Source of the DNA: Pleurostoma richardsiae | Lineage: Eukaryota > Ascomycota > Sordariomycetes > Calosphaeriales > Pleurostomataceae | Length of the DNA: 64,000 nucleotides | Assembly (NCBI GenBank): GCA_030052745.1 | Contig: JANBVO010000020.1 | Location: 310,001 to 374,000, forward strand | Reading direction: 5' to 3' | Shown: in pieces, positions 56,222 to 64,000 of the stretch | Layout of the letters: every line of letters starts with the position of its first letter | Position numbering within the stretch: the first letter of the stretch is position 1 | Position numbers and translations under genes: made by a program | The notes under the pieces: model-generated | The model's database searches: none | Told to the model about the DNA's origin: nothing | What the model saw: only the letters and a program-made list of their open reading frames with translations

Positions 56222-59201
56222 ATGGCCACGGCGATCCGCTCCACCGCCTTGCGGGCCGGCGGCGCCTGTGTCCGGTGCCGCAAGGGCAAGACAAAGTGCG
56301 TCTACGAGAACGGCCGCGCGCCGTGCAAGAACTGCGCCAAGGGCATGCACGAGTGCTATCTGCCGTCTGAGTCTATGAGCCATGGCGGCCACGGCGTCTC
56401 GCCCGCCCGCGTGCCCCAGCGATCGCGAGAGAGCCTGCCCAGCGAGCGCGCCGTCGGGGTCGCTGGCGAGCGGCAGGCCCAGGCAGCCTCGGCTGCCTCG
56501 CGTCATGTGTCCAGCACCGCCGAAAAGTATGTCTAACTTCGCTTTCTCTTTTCCTTTTCCCTGTTTCGCGCGTCCTTCCACGCCTCTGCATTTCAGCCCG
56601 CTGCTCATCGCGGCGCTCTTCTCCCGCCTTTCCTTCTGCTTCTGTCCAACTCACTCCCCTGCGTGCTCGTGCCGGTTCCGGGTGTCTGCCGGGGCGAGTG
56701 CCCCGTCTTTTTCCTTTCACGTCCCGACTCCATATTGGCGTTGGTGTGGGTGAGGCGCACCGTGTGCGACTTTGCCTCTCTGGGCGCTCTCTCCTCGGAG
56801 GCCCACAGCCCATCCAACAACCCTCGCTGCCGAGACGGCGGTCTCCACCGCCAGCAGCTGAACAGCACCCCCGGCGCATAATTCCTCCCTTCTCCGACAC
56901 ACGCATCTCCCGTCCCGAGGCCCCCGATCAGACGCTTTTTCGCACACCGGAAAGCCTCCGCGCACGGTCCATCCCCACTTTTTCGTTTTGGCACGCGCAC
57001 ACCGACGCTCCATCCAAACAATCTTTGCCTCCTCCGTTCCGAGTCTCGCTTTGCCTCTCGGCCCGCGCAGCCTACGATAATGCCGTCTCTAACTAACCGA
57101 TCTCAGGCTCACGCCAGAATTGATGCAAGAATGCGAGCGGGTCATTGCCAAGACCATCCCCGCCTGTGTGGCCTTCCACAAGCCCTCGTTCTTGCAGCAG
57201 CTGAAGAACACCATGCTCGACACCACCATGGTCAATGCTTTGTTGACGACTGCTGCACGGTACGTATCCACTCCTCTTCTTCTTTTTCTTTTGGTGCGCT
57301 TTGTTGCGCCGCTTTCTGTTTGCCCCGGCCCTCCTTCGCTTTGTGCTCCGGGCTTAAGGCGGCCGCTTTCGTCCGCTGCTTTCGGTGTCTCTGCCTTTGT
57401 GGAACCCCGAAAGAGCCCCCTAGTCGCACTCCATTCACACTTGTCGGCTGCCGAGGACAATCTCCGGGTCTTCCGGTTACTCAACCGTTGGACCCGTTGT
57501 TTCAGTCCATCGGCCCCTCCTTGTCCCTAGATCGCAGTTCCCCACCGTTCGTCGCACGCTTTCTTCAGTGAACCCGTGGCTGACAGGTCGGTCTACAGGC
57601 ACTCTCCGTCTATGATTCGCCGGTATGGCGGCCACGGAGGTCCCACCGCAGCTGCTGAGCATTTCGCGACCAAGACGATCAACTTGATCATGTCAGCCTT
57701 GGACCATCCCAGCCTTGCCGACATCCAGTCTCTGTGCCTCTTGGTCATCCACGAGTGGGGCAGCCGTAATGCCGTCCGCGCCTACGTCTACCTCGGCCAG
57801 GCTGCCCGCATGGCCCAGATGTACCGCGTCGTGCACACGAACCACCAGCAGTCCGATCCGGAGCGCTTCCTGCATGATGAGTCACTGCGCCGGACGCTTT
57901 GGCTCATCTACATCCTTGACTGTTTCCTGACCAGCAGCCCCGGCCGCCATCCCGCCTTGTCCTCCCTGGATGTCGATGACGTCGCGCTGCCCTGCCCCGA
58001 TATGAACTACAACTTCGGCAGCCCGGCATTCACCCGGACCTTGAAGGGCACGGCGCCGTCCAGCGCTCCGGACCCGAACATGCTCTCCGATGTCGGCGAG
58101 TTTGGGCACATTGTGCTAGCTACCAAGGCATGGAGGAATGTCGTCGAGATGATGACGACTCGCACCCTCGAAACCTTCTCCGAGGAGGAGTGCCTTGTGC
58201 TCGAGGGTGAGATCGAAGCTATCCGCCAGTCGCTTCCCGCCCACTTCGCCGACAAGCCGGGCCAGCTTAATCTGCACATCACCATGGGCAGTGGCTTCAC
58301 CTATGCCATGATTCACTGTCTCTTGCACTGCGCGACCATCTTCGTCAACCGCCGTCGCATTCTACAGCTTGTTACCGCCGAGAACTTCAGTCAGGAGGGG
58401 TGGCGCTTGTCTCCGCATAATCACATGCCAACCGTGGACCGCATTTTTGCGTCATCTCACACGATCATCGCCATGCTGACAGCTTTGGAGCATGGTGCCG
58501 ACAAGGACAGCATCCTCTGCTTCCCTATCTTCATGCTGTTCTCGGCATTCACTGCCGGCTCAACTGTAGCCTATCTCGCTCTCAAGGGTTTGGCACCTCC
58601 GAATGCGAGCGAGACCGCCAGTCATATTGTGCGGGACAGTCTTCGCTTCATGCATGATGGCGCCGAGTCCTGGCCGCTTGTCATCCCTTGGAACCGACAC
58701 CTGACCGTCATGGCCAAGGTCCTGCGCGAGGTCAACTCGCGCGGAGAGCGCAGCGTCTCGCGCGACGAGCTGAAGTATCAGCCGCAGCCTTCTCCTCCTT
58801 CGGTCAAGGACGATAACGGTAGCCAGCCCGACACCAGCGTCGACGCTATGGACTACGACCAGCCCCCTTCAGCTGGCCCGCCGCCGCCTGCTCCCGCTGC
58901 ACCCATGGAGAGCCGCGGCAGTGAGCCCCCTGTGCCTCGACGGCCTGGTGTCACGACCATCAATGGTGGCTCAGCTGACGTGTCGACACCTGCTACCGGC
59001 ACCCCGCCACCAAGCAACAATGGAGGCAAGGTTGAGTCCCCCAATCCTAGCCCGCCCTCCTCGGTCACGGGCGTGCCTGTGGCACCTATCCCTCAGCCGA
59101 GTGCGGAGGTAGACATGACTGCGTCCGAGTTGTGTGCCGCCTTTGAGCGGCAGCTGCTCGAGCTCGATGATCTTGCTGCTTTCATGGGAGGTGGAGTGTA
59201 A
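56222..59201 (+). CDS. Zn2Cys6 binuclear-cluster transcription factor
   Basis: A nuclear regulator. Exons are 56222-56526, 57107-57259 and 57587-59201 (690 aa); introns of 580 and 327 bp are long for this genome. The zinc cluster has cysteines at 16, 19, 26, 35, 38 and 45 (C-x2-C-x6-C-x8-C-x2-C-x6-C; GACVRCRKGKTKC then CKNCAKGMHEC). The middle region is a fungal-specific TF domain: LTPELMQECERVIAKTIPACVAFHKPSF, then LGQAARMAQMYRVVHTNHQ and RRTLWLIYILDCFLTSSPGRHPALSS. The tail is Pro/Ser-rich with DAMDYDQPPSAGPPPP and an acidic end, probably activating. The stop at 59199-59201 lies inside a good donor (GTGTAAGT); splicing to 59259 would instead end the protein GGGVPPS at 59271. The regulated pathway is unknown. 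Confidence 0.9.
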
Positions 59202-60470
59202 GTTCGTTCGTCTTACGAACCAGACTTGTTATGCGCAGACAATCTAACACGGCGGCAGTCCCCCCAGCTAGATCACAATTGTTCTCTCGGTTTTTACTGC
59301 AGGCAGCCAGGCTCTAATCTGGCTCTGCATCGCCCAAGTCTGCTGTTGTATTGGATCATGTACGAATAAGTGGTGAGAAATGGTTCTGGGAGTCTGCTAT
59401 GCCTTTTGGAGGAGGTTCTCACGTTGGTCTTTGTTTTCGCGGCCTTCCTGCTCATTTATGGTGGTCATTGATTGCTGGGGCGTTTTTATACTCGCTGGGC
59501 TGAGTTGGTTGGCTGTTACTGACTGCATGCTGCCATGGAGTGAGTGTCAGTTCGCCTCTGGCAGTGCAGTGAGGTCAAGGTAAAAGTTGCATGGATCACC
59601 CCAGAGACCGGGCTGACGGCCGGTTTCTGTCCTCTCGAAGGCTTTTCTGATTCACTCTTTCTCTCTCTTGCTCCTTTATGCACAATTCCTTGTGGGTGGA
59701 ACTGGTCAAAATGACATGGCTGAGAGACGGAGATATACCCAAGCCCTGGCATGGGTCGTTGCGTTGTTGCACATGTACACTAGGCACCATCTCTATGGAC
59801 GTCCAGGCGATCGTTGGGCCTGAAGACAACGGCGTTCAATGGAATATCTTGATCTTCTATTGCTTAACACTTGGACTCAAACCAGCCTTCAAAGTGGTGG
59901 GTATCAATGGGTCTATCTCAGGTCCAGGAGTTCTGTCAATTTGGCCTGGGGTCGATAATTATTCCCAGCTCCTCCAGTAGCGGAGATGTGCGATCTGTTG
60001 CCAGCTTTTATAGCATCCGCTGCCGCCAGGGGTGGCCTAACCGTCGTCTCTATAACGCCCTATTGTCTGCGGAACCCCTGCCACAGATCGGCGCTATCCC
60101 CGACTGTCCAAGTACTATATACCCCGTGTCTTCTGTTCCTGAGTCATTTGGCGTCTTTTGGCCGACGGTGGGCGGTTTTGGGCTCAGTTCTCCCGGAGCG
60201 GGAGGAGCGGGGAAGCGGCCGCTCTGGGCGGACCGTCGACGGCCCACGCTTGGCAGGCTACAGTATCCGGAGCGGGCGGCGACTGGGGCTGCTTCCGATT
60301 CTGAGACCTGCTTGAGTTGAGAAAGCGGACGTCACGCAGGTATCCCCGCTCTCCTCCCCGGCTATAAATATGTCGCCTCGGGCCCGGCAGCCTGCAATGA
60401 GGAATCCAAGAATCATCGCCATCGGAGGATTCCTTTCCATCCAAGACGCAACTCCCTGAAAGAGCTGAAA
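59202..60470. other. Gene-free stretch
   Basis: 1.27 kb between the regulator and an SDR gene, both plus. It may include a small alternative last exon of the regulator (59259-59271) and holds the SDR promoter. Frames at 59678-60320 show no motif. Confidence 0.5.
60363..60370 (+). promoter_or_regulatory. Candidate TATA box of the second SDR gene
   Basis: TATAAATA lies 101-108 nt upstream of the start codon at 60471. Confidence 0.55.
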
Positions 60471-61474
60471 ATGGCAAAACAGCTCGTCTGGCTCGTCACG
60501 GGCTGCTCCTCCGGCTTTGGCGATGAGTTCGTCCGCCAGATCTTGTCCCGTGGCGACCGCGCAGTCGCCACGGCCCGCAAGCCGGAGCGTATCGCGCATC
60601 TCGAGGCCGTGGGCGCCGCCATCCTGCCGCTTGACGTCACTGACTCCCAGGAAACCATCGACAAGACCATCGCCAGAGCTATTGATATTTATGGAAGGAT
60701 AGATGTGCTCGTTAATAACGCCGGATATATCGTGACGGGGGCGTGGGAAGACCTTGAGTGAGCCTCACCTACGGGACATCGGTTGCCTACGGACCGAGAA
60801 CGGGAGGGCTGAATGAGGTGAATGAGGCATTGATGCTTGTCTTGGAACAGATACAAAGATTTCCTCGCGCAGTTCGAGACCAACGTCTTCGGCACGATTA
60901 AGGTCACCAAGGCGGTGCTGCCGCACCTCCGGCAGAGGAAGGAGGGCGTGCTCGTCTTCATCGGGTCAAGGTCCGGGTGGTGCGGCGACCCGTTCTGCGG
61001 GCCGTACTCTGGGTCTAAGTTTGCCCTTGAAGGTCAGTCGAAGCCCGTGTACAATCCCTGACCGTATATGGCTAACCCTCTTGGAAACCAGGCCTGGTCG
61101 AGTGTCTGCGCCTCGAGACCGAGCCCCTGGGCATTCGAACCCTCATGATCGACCCGGGCCGCTTCCGGACGAATTTCCTCACAGTGGGCAATAACCTGCA
61201 GATCTCTCGGTCTCAAATTCCCGAGTATGCTGAGATGTCGGAGGCATTTGTCGCTGCCCTGGCCCGTGAGGACCGGGCGCAGCCTGGCGATGTGGCCAAG
61301 GGGGTGAAAGTCATCATTGATCTGGTGAGGAAGGAGGGCTGTGCGGAGGGAAGGGATGTGCCATGGAGGCTTCCTATCGGCACGGACAGTTACGAGTCGA
61401 TCAAGGAGAAGTGCGAGGATACCCTCAAGGTTATCGAGGAGTGGAAGGATGTCATTACTGGGACGGACTATTAG
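60471..61474 (+). CDS. Short-chain dehydrogenase/reductase, classical type
   Basis: An NAD(P)-dependent oxidoreductase, probably cytosolic. Exons are 60471-60757, 60851-61032 and 61092-61474 (283 aa), a standard length. The cofactor motif is VTGCSSGFGDEFVRQ near residue 9, with ATARKPERIAHL after strand 2 (Arg-Lys, suits NADPH). LPLDVTD and LVNNAGY follow in the usual order. The catalytic serine strand is FIGSRSGW, and the catalytic pair is in YSGSKFALEG, where an intron splits the following glycine codon. DPGRFRTNF is the usual post-catalytic loop. It resembles the SDR group often annotated as retinol/17-beta-hydroxysteroid-dehydrogenase-like in fungi. Its 3' end is 51 bp from that of a convergent serine hydrolase gene. 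Confidence 0.93.
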
Positions 61475-61525
61475 TATCTTAGTTTCGCCTTTCCTCTCTA
61501 TGCATCCCTAATCCCTACAGCTCCG

Positions 61526-63400
61526 TCAAGCCGAGCAATTGGTCCTCTTCAACTCAACTTCAAACGCCGGCAGAACCAGTCCTGTCGCAGACCCTCCCTC
61601 CAGCGTGAACATTACCTCGTCCAGCGCCTTGTACTGGTACACCAGCCTGTCAAGGCCAGCCCACGTCACGCAGCTGCCGCCCTCCCAGAACACCGCCGCG
61701 TCCTGCTGCGCCCTCTCCTCGGCGTTCGTGGTCTCAAAAACAGCCCGCCATGCTTGTTGCGTATCAGACCTGGCGTCTGTCGGGTACAGTCGCGCCGGGA
61801 CGGGCTGCGCATCCGCCGCCGGCGGGGACAGCGGGTCCGCGAAGGCCGCGAAGTGGGACAGGAAGTCGACGCCGCGCACTGTCCACTCCGCAACAGAGAA
61901 GCCCGGCCCCTCGTCCAGAGAGAGCGTAAGAGTGGAGTTCGCGGCTTCGTCGCGGTACGTCCCCGCGAGGTTCGTGCCGCTCTCGCTCCTCCCGGCGGTC
62001 TCCAGGGCGGGGAGGAGGCGCGTGACGATGTCGGAGAGGAGGGCTGCGCCGGTAAATGAGCTGGTCTCGTTTCCGGCGACGAGGATGGTGATGACGACGT
62101 CGTAGTCCGGCACCAGGGCGAGCATGGAGTGGTAGTTGCCGAGGTCGCCCGACTTGGTGTACACCTCGATGAGTCTCTTGTCGGAGGTGAGGTCCGCGGA
62201 GCGGTAGATCTCCCAGACGTCGCCGAGCTGCGTTCCTGGGGAGGAGGTGGATGTTCGGGGCTTGAGCCACTTCCTCGTCTGGACGGGGCTGAGGAGGGTG
62301 TTGTCGAGGATGGCGGTGGCGAAGCGTAGGAGGTCGTTGGTGGTGGAGTAGTATGCACCGGTTCTGACCCATGCCGGTTTTAGTAGCCTCTTTAACGGAA
62401 GGCAAATGAGAGGTAAGGAGGAACTCACGGGTCTTCAAAACCGATATCACTTCCCCAGAAGGGGTCGTCGGCCAGGGCGAAAGCTTCGCCCTCCGCCCCG
62501 GGGATGCTGCTTAGGGCCGTCGTATTCATCCCCAGTGGGTCGAGGATCTCCTCCTGCACGAATGTCTCGAAGGTTGTGTTCGAGACGGATTCGACGACCA
62601 GAGCCAGGATTGCATAGCCGATGTTTGAGTAGACAGGGGAGGTAAAGGGTGCAAAGACGACGTCGTGGTTACCGAAGCCGCGGTAGAAATCGCTGCTGTT
62701 GCAGGGCGGAATACCGAACAAGCCAGCGCAGTTGGGGGAGAAGGAGGCGTTGACGGTCGGCAGGCCGAGGGCTGTCCAGTTGATGGGGTAGTTGGTGAGG
62801 TCAGTGGCAACTGCATAACGTGGTCAGCTTGTTCATTCTTATTGTCTGCAGGTCTGAGAGCTCACAGTCAACACCAATGCCCGAGAGGTGGGAGGCCAGC
62901 GAGCCAAGTGTTATGTCATCCCAGGCCGGAGCGAGGAAGCCAGGGGCACCCACGGATCTCGCCATGCTAGACAGCTCAGGAAGATATTTCAAAATCGGAT
63001 CATCCAGAGAGATCCCAGGAAGCTTGAGGATTGCCAGCATCGTAAAGAGCTTGGTCGAACTCCCAATGCGGAAGACCGTATCAGGGTCTACCTTTGTCGT
63101 TGCTCCGGGGCTGAGAACGGGCGGCGTGTATTGCTTGAGTATCAAGGGAAGATTTTCGTGGATAGATCTGACGCCTATTGACACAGCAGAGAACTCGAAC
63201 TCCGAAGTCATGTTATCAAAGTCTTCCACGATGCTGACTATGGCGTTCTGGACATCAGGACTCTTGCTCGGCGATGTGGAAGCGGGAAAGACAGGACCGA
63301 ACGGCGGACAGTGACCCGTCGCTGAAGCTCCACCGAGAGTGATCATCGCTGAACCCAGCACCAGGGCGTGAAGAAAGTGATTATAGAGCCTGGTCGCCAT
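61526..63400 (-). CDS. Secreted serine beta-lactamase/transpeptidase-like hydrolase
   Basis: A member of the serine beta-lactamase/penicillin-binding-protein-like fold; fungal versions act as esterases, peptidases or acyltransferases. Exons on the minus strand are 62866-63400, 62429-62810 and 61526-62363 (584 aa). A signal peptide (RLYNHFLHALVLGSAMITLGGASA) and sequons such as NTT and NSS indicate secretion. The catalytic SxxK is Ser114-Ser-Thr-Lys117 in RIGSSTKLFTML, and the second motif YxN is in VYSNIGYAILALVVE. TGAYYSTTNDLLRF follows as in the family. The C-terminal 200 residues form a lipocalin-like beta domain common in fungal members. Fungal genes of this type sometimes sit in secondary-metabolite clusters, but no core synthase is seen here. 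Confidence 0.92.
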
Positions 63401-64000
63401 TCTGAGGCTTGCCTGTTGTTATATAGGGCAGATTAGAGATTTGGTCGATGTATAGAGCCATATCGCGTCCTGTAAGTGAAGTGAAGAGCCTGGATTTTAT
63501 ATAGACAGAACCTCTGTAATAGAACGCATGGACTACTGCTGCGTAATGTTACTTGCCGTCGCACTCAGCCCCCGATGCTGTCATAGAGGAAGGCTCATAT
63601 CAGTATTAGTCGTAGGACTTCCACATCCTAGGCCCCCAGAAGATTGTTGAGAGACTCAGCCAACGTAGATCGCGACTTCGCGAGTGATCCTTCTGACCAG
63701 GAGGCTCAGCTGCGGTGGGTCGGCCATAAATGCGAAAGGGCCAATCGCGTGTAAGACACCCATGGATTCTCTCAACCTCAAGTAATGAATCCCGACTCGC
63801 TCAAGGGAAGCTGACGAGCTGTTTGCCGGGAAGTCTCGGCACTGCCTGGATCCCATGACTGGCGGTGAAGCTCATGGTCTTCGGCTTCATAACACATTGT
63901 CCGTAAGAAAGAAAATAACGAGACAAAAAGAAGTGGAAGACACAATTTTCACTTTCATCCATTCCGACCATTCGACAGGGGCATCGGATTCGTATTCACT
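63401..64000. other. Promoter side of the serine hydrolase and window end
   Basis: 600 bp upstream of the serine hydrolase. On the minus strand TATATAAAAT (63494-63503) lies about 94-103 nt before its start, a plausible TATA box. A 66-codon minus frame at 63656-63856 (ending REVAIYVG) has no recognised family and is not called. Confidence 0.5.

Noticed and set aside
56222-63400. Secondary-metabolite cluster (regulator, SDR, beta-lactamase-like protein)
   Set aside because: No PKS, NRPS, terpene synthase or prenyltransferase is present, so a cluster cannot be claimed from this window.

Overview
The window is nuclear DNA of a filamentous ascomycete (Pezizomycotina, most likely a Sordariomycete). 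The evidence is: genes split by short introns (about 50-80 bp, GTANGT donors, CTAAC-type branch sites, YAG acceptors); two fungal Zn2Cys6 regulators; a Pth11-like seven-helix receptor; a JEN1-type carboxylate transporter; fungal APC and ACS/Dal5 transporters; and secreted plant-polymer hydrolases with Kex2-type processing. I found no bacterial operons, CRISPR arrays, rRNA or recognisable transposon. Exon structures were worked out by hand from splice motifs, reading phase and protein-family continuity.

Layout. 0-9 kb: 5' part of adenylosuccinate synthetase (minus, running off the left edge), an amino-acid/GABA-type permease (minus) and a rhodopsin-domain membrane protein (plus). 9.4-18.7 kb: a possible sulfonate-use island, with a TauD-type dioxygenase (minus), a Dal5/ACS-family permease (plus), a Zn2Cys6 regulator (minus) and a short-chain dehydrogenase (plus). 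19.3-26.1 kb: a YVC1-like vacuolar TRP channel and a JEN1-like lactate/pyruvate transporter, both plus. A tRNA-Thr(AGU) lies at 26.7 kb.

27.8-42.1 kb is a run of secreted glycan-acting genes: GH28 endopolygalacturonase (plus), GH35 beta-galactosidase (minus) divergent from a GH29 alpha-L-fucosidase (plus), a Thr/Ser/Val-rich cell-wall-like protein (minus) and a GH20 hexosaminidase-like enzyme (plus). Together they could strip pectin and fucose/galactose/GlcNAc-bearing plant glycans. The GH35 and GH29 genes share a 733-bp intergenic region with two GGCTAAR elements. One GH20 splice junction does not resolve in phase.

42.9-64 kb: an NmrA/isoflavone-reductase-like protein, a small mitochondrial-looking membrane protein, a large (about 1,077 aa) three-exon protein of a fungal-only type, a 5.3-kb stretch without a convincing gene, a second Zn2Cys6 regulator with a long pyrimidine-rich leader, a second short-chain dehydrogenase, and a secreted serine beta-lactamase/transpeptidase-like hydrolase (minus).
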